Below are positions 16,508-26,315 of a stretch of DNA of 64,000 nucleotides, piece by piece. Below the pieces are notes generated by a model. It did no database searches and had not been told where the DNA came from. It saw nothing but the letters and a program-made list of their open reading frames with translations. The position numbers and the translations under genes were made by a program. The stretch is from CBDFKB01 sp965248715 (GTDB lineage Bacteria > Pseudomonadota > Alphaproteobacteria > Rhizobiales > Rhizobiaceae). The stretch is taken from positions 186,001 through 250,000 of the forward strand of contig CBDFKB010000008.1 of NCBI GenBank assembly GCA_965248715.1, given 5' to 3'. Within the stretch, counting starts at the first letter, position 1, and every line of letters begins with the position of its first letter.

Positions 16508-17563
16508 ATGAAACTATTTGCTCTGTTAATGCGATTCCATCGCCACATTGGCGGGAATATCGCCATACCATTTGCTGTCACCTTGTTGCCGATGCTGGTC
16601 GTGATGGGTGCTGCAGTCGACTATTCAGAAGGTTATCGCATACGCGCGAAAGCGGCCAATGCCACCGACGCGGCGTTGTTGGCTGCAACCAACGCAGTCT
16701 TAGGAAAAAATGCGCCCAACCAAGATCCAGCCCGCGTACTTCCACTGCTACGTGAAAATTTCGACAATTTCTTTCACGCGAATATGAAAAAATCCAGGAG
16801 GTATGCCTACAAGGGATACGATCTACAATACGATATTGTCTCGGGCAAGGTGTCTGCAAAAGTTCGCTACGGCTATAAAACGACTATGCTAGGATTGATC
16901 GGTAAAGATCAACTGGCGATTGATGTCGAAGCCCAAGCCACTATAAAATCTGAAAAAGGCGGCGCCATCTCGGTGTTTCTGGTGCTGGACAAATCGGGCT
17001 CGATGAGATTAAGCGGGAAAATGTCCGCACTAAAACGTGCTGTCAATGAATTGACCGTACGCTTCAACGCCATCGACCCAAAACACCAGTATATTCGCGT
17101 CGGCGGAGCCGCGTACCACGCTCGGCTAGCTTGGGCCAAGCGACTGGCATGGGGAGGTGACGCTGTCAACCGGCAAACCCAAAAAACCAGCGCTAGTGGC
17201 GGCACAAATTCCTTCCCCGCCTTAAAGCATGCAACTGAACAGTTGCTTCATAAAAGGGAAGTTGAATTACACAAGAAAAAAACAGGGCAAGCGCCGAAAA
17301 AAATCATGGTTTTCATGACTGACGGAGCCAATAATAGTTGGTGGAGTGACCATCAATCAATATTAACTTGCAACAGAGCCAAACGCGGCGGTGTGGAGGT
17401 TTTCTCAATTGGATTCCGCGTAACCAGCCGCGCCATTCGGGTGCTTAAAGGGTGCGCCTCATCCCCGGCACATTTTTCAAATGCCAGAAATTCGAACGAA
17501 CTCCTGAATCTGTTCCGTCAAGTCGGTACCAGAGTAGAGAATAATCTAGTGCTGAGCAGATAG
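16508..17563 (+). CDS. TadG-like protein with von Willebrand A domain
   Basis: 351-aa membrane-anchored protein. The N-terminal TadE/TadG-like segment (RFHRHIGGNIAIPFAVTLLP, then AAVDYSEGYRIRAKAANATDAALLA) holds one membrane helix near residues 15-38. A VWA domain follows with a complete MIDAS metal site: DKSGSM, a Thr in SGGTNSF, and MTDGAN. Such proteins are linked to Flp pilus assembly or to the cell envelope; no other tad genes are near. GAGG 7 bases before the ATG at 16508 supports this start over 16424. Base composition is more AT-rich than the neighbours. Confidence 0.82.
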   Translation: MKLFALLMRFHRHIGGNIAIPFAVTLLPMLVVMGAAVDYSEGYRIRAKAANATDAALLAATNAVLGKNAPNQDPARVLPLLRENFDNFFHANMKKSRRYAYKGYDLQYDIVSGKVSAKVRYGYKTTMLGLIGKDQLAIDVEAQATIKSEKGGAISVFLVLDKSGSMRLSGKMSALKRAVNELTVRFNAIDPKHQYIRVGGAAYHARLAWAKRLAWGGDAVNRQTQKTSASGGTNSFPALKHATEQLLHKREVELHKKKTGQAPKKIMVFMTDGANNSWWSDHQSILTCNRAKRGGVEVFSIGFRVTSRAIRVLKGCASSPAHFSNARNSNELLNLFRQVGTRVENNLVLSR

Positions 17564-17897
17564 ATATCCGAATATTAACATCAGGCCAGCAAGATTCACG
17601 ATTTTCACCGAACCTTGCTCGTAGCTGAGGTGATGCAGTTTTACTCTTTTGACATGTTCCACCACAACATTCGGCTCTATGCTGTTCAATCCGATCATTT
17701 GCCGAGCTATACCAACCCCTGCAACATCCATATTTTGTATACTGATCAATGCCGCTTGCCGATTTCGATAATCAGCAAACGTCTCCAGGGCTTGCTGTTG
17801 TCGAGCGGATCCCTAATGTGGTCCAGGTCAATGCAAAAATAAGGCGTAGTTTGCGCCTTGTGGCACCATAGCTGAGCCAATCATCGCGGAGAAAATT
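17564..17897. other. 330-bp gap with no recognised gene
   Basis: AT-rich sequence between the TadG-like gene and the MDR oxidoreductase gene. Only short frames with no family resemblance occur. It should carry the promoter of the downstream gene; no clear promoter or hairpin was identified. Confidence 0.4.
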
Positions 17898-18956
17898 ATG
17901 ACTGCAAAAATGCAGCGCGTCGTCCTGGCCGCCCGGCCCGACGGTTTGCCAAAGCCGTCCGATTTTCGGTTGGAAGAAAGCCAGGTGCCGGAACCAGGCG
18001 AAGGAGAGTTGCTGGTCCAGACCATTTGGTTGTCGCTCGATCCTTATATGCGCGGGCGCATGGATGATACAAAATCATATGCCCAACCGGTCGGTATTGG
18101 CGAGGTGATGGAAGGCGGCGCGGTGGCGCAGGTCATCAAATCCAACATCCCGCGTTTTGCTGAGGGCGATGTTGTTGAGGCCAGAACCGGTTGGCAATCC
18201 CATGCGGTTTCCGATGGCGCCATGATGCGAAAGCTCGACCCGGCGCTGGCGCCTATCTCGACCGCGCTTGGTGTGCTCGGCATGCCGGGAATTACCGCTT
18301 ATGCCGGTCTAAAAATACATGGCCGCCCGAAGGAAGGCGAAACCCTGGTGGTTGGCGCGGCAACCGGTGCGGTCGGGTCGCTGGTCGGCCAGCTTGGCAA
18401 AATCTGGGGCCTAAATGTGGTTGGGGTCGCTGGCAGCGCCGACAAATGCGCTTTTGCGGTGGAAGAACTGGGTTTCGACGCCTGCGTCGATCACCGCAGC
18501 GCCGAGAGCGCCAGTGCCCTGCGCCATGAAATCGCCGCCGCCGCACCAAATGGCGTCGACATCTATTTCGAAAATGTTGGCGGCAAGACCCTGGAAGCAA
18601 TTATCCCGCTGATGAATGTGTTTGGCCGCATTCCGGTCTGCGGCATGATCGCCTGGTACAATGCCGGCGGGCTTGGCGCCGGTGCCGCCGACGGGCCTAA
18701 TATGTTGCCGCGACTGTGGCGTACCATCTTGGTCAACCGCTTGTCGGTGCGCGGCTTCATCATCACCGACCATTACGATCTATTCCCGCAATTCGTCGCC
18801 GAGGTCTCGACCCATATTCGTGACGGGCGGATCAAATATCGTGAATCGGTGGCGAAAGGGCTGGCGGCGGCTCCGCAAGCTTTCATCGATTTGTTGCAGG
18901 GCGGCAATTTTGGCAAGCAATTGGTCGCGGTCAGCCCCGATCCAACGCGGAGTTGA
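17898..18956 (+). CDS. NADP-dependent oxidoreductase, CurA-like MDR family
   Basis: 352-aa zinc-independent medium-chain reductase. PYMRGRMDD in the N-terminal half and the nucleotide-binding VVGAATGAVGSLVGQLGKIWG are typical of the CurA/leukotriene B4 12-hydroxydehydrogenase group, which reduces alpha,beta-unsaturated carbonyls with NADPH. NGVDIYFENVGG and a C-terminal RIKYRESVAKGL also match. It stands alone, and the physiological substrate is unknown. Confidence 0.9.
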   Translation: MTAKMQRVVLAARPDGLPKPSDFRLEESQVPEPGEGELLVQTIWLSLDPYMRGRMDDTKSYAQPVGIGEVMEGGAVAQVIKSNIPRFAEGDVVEARTGWQSHAVSDGAMMRKLDPALAPISTALGVLGMPGITAYAGLKIHGRPKEGETLVVGAATGAVGSLVGQLGKIWGLNVVGVAGSADKCAFAVEELGFDACVDHRSAESASALRHEIAAAAPNGVDIYFENVGGKTLEAIIPLMNVFGRIPVCGMIAWYNAGGLGAGAADGPNMLPRLWRTILVNRLSVRGFIITDHYDLFPQFVAEVSTHIRDGRIKYRESVAKGLAAAPQAFIDLLQGGNFGKQLVAVSPDPTRS

Positions 18957-19136
18957 ATGTCAACCGTTTAATGCTACTGGCATTGTTGCACGATTGACCA
19001 TTTAACAGGCAGGTGGACCCCCTGCATTACCGCGATCACACACCCAACCGCGGATATCCACAGCTGCGATTGCCGCCAGCGGTGCGAAATTTCTCCAAAT
19101 GCGCTAGTTTCGTCGTGAACCGGTTCGGAGGGCAAG

Positions 19137-19994
19137 ATGGGCATAATATTGAAGGTATTTTTGCCGCTGTCGCTGGCCGTCATCATGTTTTCACTCGGCC
19201 TTGGCCTAACCATGGCCGACTTCAAGCGGGTTTTGACCCGACCGCTGGCATTTGCCATCGGCGCGCTCAACCAAGTGGTGGTATTGCCCCTGGTCGCCCT
19301 GGTGCTGGCGGTCACCTTCGCCTTGCCACCTGAACTGGCGGTTGGATTGATGATCTTGTCGTTTTGCCCAGGCGGGGTAACCTCAAACATCCTGGCAAAA
19401 CTGGCCAATGGTGACGTCGCCTTGTCGGTCACCCTGACCGGGGTCATCAGTTTGTTGAGCATTCTGACAGTGCCGTTCCTGGTCGCCTGGTCGGTGAACC
19501 ATTTCATGGGCACAGCAGCACCTGAAGTTAGCATCACCGCGCTGGCGATGGCGATGTTTTTGATCACCGCAGTGCCGGTCGCGCTCGGCGTCGCGCTACG
19601 CCATTTTGCCAGCGATTTCGCAATGCGGATAGAGCCGATATTTTCCTGGGTGGCACTAGCATTGTTTGTCGTTATCGTTGCCGGCGCACTCGCATCCAAC
19701 TGGACCATATTCATCGAAAACCTGCCGATCCTCGGCCCAGCCCTAGTGGTGCTGAATGTCAGCTTGCTGGTTCTTGGCGCACTATTGGCGTGGCTATTTG
19801 GCTTGAACCGCAACGAGATCAAAACCGTGGCGATCGAGACCGGTATTCAAAATGCCACATTAGGCATCACGGTCGGGTCGCTAATCGCGGAACAGGCGAG
19901 CGGCCTGCCGCCGTTTTCGCTGCCGTCAGGGGTATATGGCATTACCATGTATGCGGTGACTTTGCCCTATGTGATCTGGGCGCGCGGCCGGTAA
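19137..19994 (+). CDS. Bile acid:sodium symporter family (BASS) transporter
   Basis: 285-aa integral membrane protein with about nine or ten hydrophobic helices. Family motifs: MFSLGLGLTMADF near the N-terminus, FCPGGVTSNILAKLANGDVALSVTLT in the core and EIKTVAIETGIQNATLGI later. Members move organic anions with sodium; the substrate here is not known. GGAG sits close before the ATG. Confidence 0.9.
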   Translation: MGIILKVFLPLSLAVIMFSLGLGLTMADFKRVLTRPLAFAIGALNQVVVLPLVALVLAVTFALPPELAVGLMILSFCPGGVTSNILAKLANGDVALSVTLTGVISLLSILTVPFLVAWSVNHFMGTAAPEVSITALAMAMFLITAVPVALGVALRHFASDFAMRIEPIFSWVALALFVVIVAGALASNWTIFIENLPILGPALVVLNVSLLVLGALLAWLFGLNRNEIKTVAIETGIQNATLGITVGSLIAEQASGLPPFSLPSGVYGITMYAVTLPYVIWARGR

Positions 19995-20018
19995 TCGCGG
20001 CCACCGCTCAGCAGAAAG

Positions 20019-20606
20019 TCAAGCATGATTTTCGCCCTCTGCTACCAGGCGCTGGTGCCAACCATCTTTGGCCGGTGTCACATGCACCGGCACCGCGTTT
20101 TGTAGCCGTGGCAAAGATGGCTGGATGCGAACGAATTGTTGGGCCGCGATCCACAGACCGCCATGAGCGACAATCAGCGTGTTGGGACCTTCGGCAACCG
20201 CTAAAGCCATCGCCTGCCAAACCCGTTCGCAAAATTCAGGAAACGCTTCGCCGTCGGGCGGGTCATATTCACCGCTGAAATATTCCACCAGCCAATGGCC
20301 GTGCGGTTCGCCCTGGTGGCGACCAAGATGGCATTCCATCAACCCATCTCGAGTTTCCACCGTAATTGCGTGCCGGCGGGCGACTTTTTCCGCGGTGATC
20401 CTGGCCCGTGACAGCGGGCTGGCAATGATGCGTTCGAGCGGCTCGCTGGCCAACAGCGCTGCCGCCTCATCGGCCTGGCGTAAACCGGTATCGTTCAGCA
20501 TAGAATCGGTTTGTCCCTGGGTACGGCGCTCCAGATTCCAGTGGGTCTCGCCGTGGCGCAGAAAATAGAACGGATGTTGAAAATCAGCAGCCATTGCGTC
20601 ATCCAT
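20019..20606 (-). CDS. Histidine phosphatase family protein
   Basis: 195-aa phosphoglycerate-mutase-like phosphatase. The catalytic His18 lies in YFLRHGETHWN, the second His in IVAHGG, and the acid in GLMECHLG. It is probably a small-molecule phosphatase, not a glycolytic mutase. A strong GGAGGTGA ribosome site lies just before the ATG. Confidence 0.9.
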   Translation of the reverse strand: MDDAMAADFQHPFYFLRHGETHWNLERRTQGQTDSMLNDTGLRQADEAAALLASEPLERIIASPLSRARITAEKVARRHAITVETRDGLMECHLGRHQGEPHGHWLVEYFSGEYDPPDGEAFPEFCERVWQAMALAVAEGPNTLIVAHGGLWIAAQQFVRIQPSLPRLQNAVPVHVTPAKDGWHQRLVAEGENHA

Positions 20607-20840
20607 AAATCACCTCCCCCTTTATACCAAAAGATACCGATTTCGACCCTTTGATCACGATAATATTCTTTAACCAAGCCGGGAGCGCAACTGGCTCGGG
20701 TTTTGCCCATAGATCGTCTGGTCGCGAGCCTTGCCCGATGTCCCGGCTTCAGGCTACATTCCGCTCCTTGCCGAACAAACCGATTTGGCCCATTTTGATG
20801 AGCCGAAACCGGGTTTTGTATTGTCTATCGTGAGGAACCC

Positions 20841-21284
20841 ATGTGCCCGCAACCGGCCGACCTGACCGATCCATCTTCCTTTGATTTCTGGGAGGCGGTA
20901 ACGACCCGCTTTTCCGATCAAGACCCGCTGCAACACATCAACAATGTGGCGATAACCGCTTTTTTGGAATCCGGCCGTGCGGCGCTGTTGGCCGACCTTT
21001 GGGACCGCACCGGCAAAACATCGGTCTCGATTGTATTGGCCAATTTGGTGGTCGACTACCGCTCAGAGATCACTTATCCGGGCACGGTTCAAGTCGGCGG
21101 CCGGTTGCTGGCGGTCGGCACAAGATCGATTACCACCGGATACGGGATTTTTCAGGGCGAAAAATGTTGCGTAACCTCACGCTCGGTCAATGTGTTCTTC
21201 GATCGCCACACCCGTCGTTCGGCACCGCCGTCGGCTGAACTTGCAGACAGCTTGCGCGCGCGATTAGTGCGAGAAAGCTCCTGA
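20841..21284 (+). CDS. Acyl-CoA thioesterase, 4HBT hot-dog family
   Basis: 147-aa hot-dog-fold protein. The active-site region FSDQDPLQHINNVAITAFLESGRAALL matches 4-hydroxybenzoyl-CoA-type thioesterases, with the Asp in DQDPLQHINN as likely catalytic residue. It is convergent with the serine hydrolase gene across a hairpin. Confidence 0.85.
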   Translation: MCPQPADLTDPSSFDFWEAVTTRFSDQDPLQHINNVAITAFLESGRAALLADLWDRTGKTSVSIVLANLVVDYRSEITYPGTVQVGGRLLAVGTRSITTGYGIFQGEKCCVTSRSVNVFFDRHTRRSAPPSAELADSLRARLVRESS

Positions 21285-21290
21285 TGCGCT

Positions 21291-21341
21291 AATACCAAGG
21301 GAAGCTACCATATGGGTAATATTAACTTCTCTTGGTATAAC
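21291..21341. terminator. Hairpin between convergent genes
   Basis: ATACCAAGGGAAG at the left pairs with CTTCTCTTGGTAT at the right with one mismatch, around a 25-nt loop. It lies between the thioesterase and serine hydrolase 3' ends and could stop both transcripts. The right arm (AATATTAACTTCTCTTGGTAT) is nearly repeated at about 53999-54019. Confidence 0.6.
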
Positions 21342-22569
21342 CGGTCAGCGCGCCGTGCACCAACGCCTTTAACTGGGCGCGGTTGGGATAAGTGCTCGAC
21401 GGCTTGAGCTGGGTAAAAAAGATCACGGTCAATTGCTCCACCGGATCGAGCCAGAAAAAGGTCGACGCCAACCCGCCCCACGAAAAGTCGCCCACATTGC
21501 CGGGAATGGCGGAGCGCGCCGGTTCGATCATGATGCCACCGCCGATACCGAAACCGACACCGGTCATTGGGGTTTCCAGAAACGAACTCGTGCCCATCGC
21601 GGCTATGTCGCCATTTAGATGGTTGCGCCGCATGTAGCGCACTGTTGACGGTGACAAAAGCTTGACGCTATCAAGGCTTCCGCCTCGGCGCAGCATTTCG
21701 GTAAACCGGAAATAGTCGTCCAACGTCGAGACCAACCCGCCGCCGCCGGAAAATGTATCGACCCGGCCCTGCAAATACCCGCTGTTATGGCCGCTGTCGG
21801 CTAATTTGAGCGGGTTGCCAGGATCGAAAACATAGCAGTCGGCGAAGCGATCTGTCTTTGCTGGCTCGACCGAAAACCCGGTGTCGACCATGCCAAGTGG
21901 ACCAGTGATGCGCGCGGCGAAAAACCGGTCAAGCGGCATGCCGGCGACTACTTCGATAATTCGCCCAGCCACATCGATGCCGACCGAATAATTCCAACGA
22001 CTGCCCGGCGTAAAGGCGAGCGGCATTTTGGCCAAACGCTCGGTGGTGGCTTCCAGGCCACCGGAATTGGGAGGAAAATCAAGTTTGTGGTCGACATAGC
22101 TCTTAGACAGCAATCCAGGATTAAACGAATAAGACAGCCCGCTGACATGGGTCAGCAATTGTTGCACCGTTGGCGTCGCGCAAGCTTCGGTGTCATCCAG
22201 GGTGCGGGCATCAGCGGTTAGCGCACGGCATTGGCTAAATTCCGGCAGATAATTGGCAACCGACGCGCCAAGGTGCAGCAACCCTTCCTCCACCAGCATC
22301 ATGATCGCCACCGAGGTTATCGGCTTTGTCATCGAATAGATGCGCACGATCGTGTCGTCGCTATAGGGCTCATTGCCAGCAATGGACCGCTTGCCCGTGG
22401 TATGGCGCCACACGATCTTACCGTCGCGAGCGATCAGGATCGAGCACCCGGGAAACTTGCCGTCGGCCACATAGCCGGCCATCCAGGCATTGATGCGCTC
22501 CAGCCGACCGGGGTCAAATCCGGCTTTGCCGGGGTCAATCGTTGCTGCCATTGCCACCAAATCCGCCAT
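21322..22569 (-). CDS. Serine hydrolase, beta-lactamase/EstB family
   Basis: 415-aa class C beta-lactamase-fold hydrolase. The Ser79-x-x-Lys82 motif is in IYSMTKPITSVAI, and the tyrosine motif is probably WNYSVG. Members are usually esterases. There is no signal peptide. The gene follows livF after 15 bases on the same strand, so it may be cotranscribed with the Liv transporter. The ATG at 22569 is used; a TTG at 22575 is the alternative. Confidence 0.88.
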   Translation of the reverse strand: MADLVAMAATIDPGKAGFDPGRLERINAWMAGYVADGKFPGCSILIARDGKIVWRHTTGKRSIAGNEPYSDDTIVRIYSMTKPITSVAIMMLVEEGLLHLGASVANYLPEFSQCRALTADARTLDDTEACATPTVQQLLTHVSGLSYSFNPGLLSKSYVDHKLDFPPNSGGLEATTERLAKMPLAFTPGSRWNYSVGIDVAGRIIEVVAGMPLDRFFAARITGPLGMVDTGFSVEPAKTDRFADCYVFDPGNPLKLADSGHNSGYLQGRVDTFSGGGGLVSTLDDYFRFTEMLRRGGSLDSVKLLSPSTVRYMRRNHLNGDIAAMGTSSFLETPMTGVGFGIGGGIMIEPARSAIPGNVGDFSWGGLASTFFWLDPVEQLTVIFFTQLKPSSTYPNRAQLKALVHGALTGYTKRS

Positions 22570-22584
22570 ACGCAATTTCGCGCA

Positions 22585-23286
22585 TCAAACTTCCAGCCAT
22601 TCCTGGCGCACCTGCTTGTCTTGCTGCAACTCCTGCGGCGTGCCCTCGAATACGATCCGGCCATGGCCCATCACAAAGACCTTGGCCGAGACCTTCAATG
22701 CAATCGTCAGCTTCTGTTCGACCAGCAAAATCGATACCCCTTTGCTGGCGATCTCGCCAAGCAATTCACCGACCTGTTCGACGATTTTCGGTGCCAGGCC
22801 CTCGGTCGGTTCGTCGATCATAATGACGGAAGGATCGCCAATTAGGGTGCGGCAGATGGTTAACATCTGTTTCTCACCACCGGAAAGAACCGACGCCTCG
22901 ACATCGGCGCGCTCGCGCAGGTTGGAAAACAGCGCGAACATATCTTCCATCGACCAACGCCCGTCACCATCTTTCATACCCGGCTTCAGACCCAACGCCA
23001 GGTTTTGCCGCGTGGTCATGCCGGGAAATATATCGCGGTTTTCCGGCACATAGCCAAGGCCAAGTTGAGCGATCTCGAATGATTTACGGCCAGCGATTTC
23101 CTGGCCCTTAAAGCGGATCGAACCGGTGGGCGGCACCTCGCCCATGATCGCCTTACAAGTAGTCGAACGGCCAACGCCGTTACGGCCCAGCAAGGAAACG
23201 ATCTCGCCTTCGCCGACCCTAAGATCAACTCCCTGCAAAATGTGGCTTTTGCCGTAGTAGGCATGAAGGTCACGGACCTCAAGCAT
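22585..23286 (-). CDS. livF: Liv-type ABC transporter ATPase (LivF-like)
   Basis: 233-aa ATPase of the branched-chain amino acid/amide (HAAT) transporter family. Walker A reads GRNGVGRST, with Arg in place of the usual Lys; signature VLSGGEKQML, Walker B VIMIDEPTEGL. I recall the same Arg in a subgroup of alpha- and betaproteobacterial LivF proteins, so it is probably not a defect. The start overlaps the livG end by 8 bases. Confidence 0.93.
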   Translation of the reverse strand: MLEVRDLHAYYGKSHILQGVDLRVGEGEIVSLLGRNGVGRSTTCKAIMGEVPPTGSIRFKGQEIAGRKSFEIAQLGLGYVPENRDIFPGMTTRQNLALGLKPGMKDGDGRWSMEDMFALFSNLRERADVEASVLSGGEKQMLTICRTLIGDPSVIMIDEPTEGLAPKIVEQVGELLGEIASKGVSILLVEQKLTIALKVSAKVFVMGHGRIVFEGTPQELQQDKQVRQEWLEV

Positions 23287-24043
23287 CCTGGTCTTCCAAC
23301 ATGGCGCCGAGATAAGCCTCCTGCACCTTGGTGTTGGCGCGCACCTTTTGCGGCGTATCGCAGGCGATGATCTGGCCATATACCAGCACGGATATCCTGT
23401 CAGCCAAGTCGAACACCACCCCCATATCGTGCTCGACCACCACTAGGGTCTTATCCTTGGTCACCGCGCGGATCAGGTCGCAAATATAGTCGGTCTCGGA
23501 ATGGCTCATGCCAGCGGTCGGCTCGTCCAGCATGACGATGTCGGCGCCGCCGGCGATGGTGATGCCGATTTCCAACGCCCGCTGCTCGGCATAGGTCAAC
23601 ACGCCGGCTGGAAGATTGCGCCTGGCGGCCAAATTGATCTGCTCAAGGATTTCCTCAGCCCGTTCGGTTACCGCCGATTGCCGGTCGACCAGATGCCAGA
23701 ACGAATATTTGTAACCCATGGCCCACAATAGGCCGCAGCGGACATTTTCAAATACCGTCATTTTCGGGAAAATATTGGTGATCTGGAAACTGCGGCTCAA
23801 TCCCATGCGGTTGATCTCAAACGGCTTCATGCCCGCAATGTCGGCGCCATGCAGCAGGATCGCGCCCGCAGTTGGCTGGTATTTGCCGGTGATGAGATTA
23901 AACAGGGTCGATTTGCCCGCCCCGTTCGGGCCAATAATCGCGTGGCGTTCGCCCACGGCGATCGACAGATCGACGCCGCGAATGATTTCCGCCAGGCCGA
24001 AATTCTTGCGCAGATTGCGAAGTTCGATCGCCTCTCCGCTCAC
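23279..24043 (-). CDS. livG: Liv-type ABC transporter ATPase (LivG-like)
   Basis: 254-aa ATPase with standard Walker A GPNGAGKST, Walker B DIVMLDEPTAGM and H-loop VEHDMGVV. The usual LSGGQ signature is replaced by LTYAEQRALEIG, a common variant in this family. GTG start overlaps the livM stop as GTGA. It pairs with LivF as the energy unit of the transporter. Confidence 0.93.
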   Translation of the reverse strand: MSGEAIELRNLRKNFGLAEIIRGVDLSIAVGERHAIIGPNGAGKSTLFNLITGKYQPTAGAILLHGADIAGMKPFEINRMGLSRSFQITNIFPKMTVFENVRCGLLWAMGYKYSFWHLVDRQSAVTERAEEILEQINLAARRNLPAGVLTYAEQRALEIGITIAGGADIVMLDEPTAGMSHSETDYICDLIRAVTKDKTLVVVEHDMGVVFDLADRISVLVYGQIIACDTPQKVRANTKVQEAYLGAMLEDQDA

Positions 24044-25329
24044 CTTGCATCTCCAGCAAAATTGGCATCTTGCCAGGCTGCGTAAAGGTCAGGCGCCATC
24101 TTAATCACCAAATAGGCACTGGCACCGAGCGCGACCAACACAACAATCCATGGCATGATCGCATCGGTCGAAAACTCGGTCCAGAACAGGCTCATTTGAT
24201 GATCGCCGACCCCGGCATGGCGGACATGAAATAGCATTTCGAGCAGAGCCGCGCTTGACCCCAGCAACACGATCGCCGGCAAAGCCATGCGCGCATAGGG
24301 TTCATATAGCAGACCGATCTTACCGAGCCGCAATGGGGTAATATGCATCGCCAATACGCCAGTTAGGCCACCAGGAAAGAACATCACCGTGAGCACAAAC
24401 AAGCCGCCAACATAAAGCGTCCACAAATCAGTATGCAGGCTGAGCACGGTTCGCAAAAGAGTAAAGACGATGGCGCCGATGATCGGGCCGATAAAAAAGC
24501 CGACCCCACCTAGAAACGTGACCAGCAAAATCGAACCCGAAGTTGCCAGGTTGAGGTTTTCCTCGGTCAGGATTTCGAAATTAATCGCAAACAATCCGCC
24601 GGCGATACCGGCAAAAAAGCCCGAGGCGCAAAATGAGATCAACCGCACATTGCGTTGCGAATAGCCAAGAAACTCGGCCCGTTCTTCATTATCGCGCACC
24701 GCGTTGGCAATCCGGCCGATCGGCGTGCGCGAAAACAAATACATCGCCGCGGCTGAAATCAGCAGCCAGGTCGCGGTCAGATAGTAGACTTCCTGCTGGC
24801 TGGCAAAATCAAGACCAAGCACCTCAGGTCCCATGGTGCGGTCGGCGCTGACCCCTTCTTCACCGCCGAAAAACGCTACCACAATGATCGAACACGCGGC
24901 GATTAATTCGCCGACTCCAAGCGAAATCATCGCGAACACGGTTCCCGCCCGACGGGTCGAAAACGAGCCGATAATCAAAGCAAAAATCATCCCGAACAAG
25001 CCGCCGAACAACGGTAACAATACCAACGGCAGCAACAGCCCGTCATATTCGACCATGTTCATGAGATGGACGCAGAAAAAGCCACCAAGGCCCATATAGA
25101 CCGCATGGCCGAAGGACAACATGCCACCTTGGCCCAGCAACATGTTGTAGGCGAGCGCGAACACAATGGTGATCGCCATCTGGTTCATAATGGTCAGCGC
25201 GGAACGGGAATCGAAAATCCATGGCAGCAGCAGCAACGCCAAGGCGGCGGCGATCCACGGCAGCAATTGCGCCAGCGAGATGCCGGCAACAAAACGGGCA
25301 TTTGCCCTTGTGGTATCAGCCACGCTCAT
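24040..25329 (-). CDS. livM: Liv-type ABC transporter permease (LivM-like)
   Basis: 429-aa inner-membrane permease with about ten helices. Family motif LAYNMLLGQGGMLSFGHAVYMGLGGFF in the N-terminal half. It extends some 80 residues beyond typical LivM at the C-terminus (from about YEPYARMALPAIVLLG), with two or three additional predicted helices. The ATG overlaps the livH stop as ATGA. Confidence 0.92.
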   Translation of the reverse strand: MSVADTTRANARFVAGISLAQLLPWIAAALALLLLPWIFDSRSALTIMNQMAITIVFALAYNMLLGQGGMLSFGHAVYMGLGGFFCVHLMNMVEYDGLLLPLVLLPLFGGLFGMIFALIIGSFSTRRAGTVFAMISLGVGELIAACSIIVVAFFGGEEGVSADRTMGPEVLGLDFASQQEVYYLTATWLLISAAAMYLFSRTPIGRIANAVRDNEERAEFLGYSQRNVRLISFCASGFFAGIAGGLFAINFEILTEENLNLATSGSILLVTFLGGVGFFIGPIIGAIVFTLLRTVLSLHTDLWTLYVGGLFVLTVMFFPGGLTGVLAMHITPLRLGKIGLLYEPYARMALPAIVLLGSSAALLEMLFHVRHAGVGDHQMSLFWTEFSTDAIMPWIVVLVALGASAYLVIKMAPDLYAAWQDANFAGDAR

Positions 25330-26282
25330 GTTTCGCGCTTCCCAAACAGGCCGTGCGGCCTGATTGCCAAAACCATCACCATCAACAGATAGGGTAATAT
25401 TGGGCCGATCTGCGGCATGGTTAAGGTCCACAAATCGCGCAACGCACTGGCATCTAGGTCTGCAGGGCGGGTAAATCCGATCGCGGTTAAAATATCGCTG
25501 AACGCCACATTGTAGGCGGTGGCGAAGGTTTGCATCCATCCGATCAGTAGCGAGGCGAAAAGCGCGCCCCACAACGAGCCAAGGCCGCCGATGACGATGG
25601 TCACGAATACGATCGAACCGAGTACCACCGCCATGCCTGGAAAGGTGCCAATGGTTGGTCCGGCGATTACGCCGGCAAGGCCAGCCATCGCGGTGCCGAC
25701 GCCAAACACACCCATGAATACCAGCGGCACGTTGTGACCGAGATTTTGTACGGTGTTGGGATAGGAAAGTGCCGCCTGAATCACCAACCCGACCCGGGTC
25801 TTGGTGAGAATGTACAGCAGCAGCAAAAAGATGCCGATCGACACGAAAATCATGAAAATCTTATAGGCGGGAAAGCCGTTGCCGGCGATCGAGAATAAGG
25901 TGAAGTTAAGTATTTCCGGCTCGTAATAGGGCATGTGGCTCCTGCCCCAGAAAAATTGCACCACTTCCTCGATTAGCAACGCCAGGCCGAAGGTAAAAAT
26001 TAATTCAGGCACATGGCCATATTGATGCACTCTTCTAAGGCCATAGCGCTCGACCATGGCACCGGCGAAACCGACCGCGATCGGGGCGATGATCAAACCC
26101 GGCCAGAAGCCGACATAAGTGCTGATCTGGTAGGCAAAATAGGCGCCAAGCATGTAAAAACTGGCATGGGCGAAATTCAGGACACCCATCATTGAAAAGA
26201 TCAGGGTCAGCCCGCTGCACAACATGAACAGCAACAGGCCGGTCACAAGGCCATCGATCAGATTTACCAGAACTAGCGCCAT
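25326..26282 (-). CDS. livH: Liv-type ABC transporter permease (LivH-like)
   Basis: 318-aa permease with eight to nine helices. Motifs: GLTLIFSMMGVLNFAHASFYMLGAYFAY near the N-terminus and GGLGSLWGALFASLLIGW later. It is separated from the binding-protein gene by a strong terminator-like hairpin, so permease output is probably lower than binding protein output. Confidence 0.93.
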   Translation of the reverse strand: MALVLVNLIDGLVTGLLLFMLCSGLTLIFSMMGVLNFAHASFYMLGAYFAYQISTYVGFWPGLIIAPIAVGFAGAMVERYGLRRVHQYGHVPELIFTFGLALLIEEVVQFFWGRSHMPYYEPEILNFTLFSIAGNGFPAYKIFMIFVSIGIFLLLLYILTKTRVGLVIQAALSYPNTVQNLGHNVPLVFMGVFGVGTAMAGLAGVIAGPTIGTFPGMAVVLGSIVFVTIVIGGLGSLWGALFASLLIGWMQTFATAYNVAFSDILTAIGFTRPADLDASALRDLWTLTMPQIGPILPYLLMVMVLAIRPHGLFGKRET

Positions 26283-26315
26283 CGAAAACTTTCCCCGCAC
26301 AGATCGCGCGAGCGC

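Noticed and set aside
17615..17842. 75-codon gene after the TadG-like gene
   Set aside because: No ribosome site or family resemblance; likely chance in AT-rich DNA.
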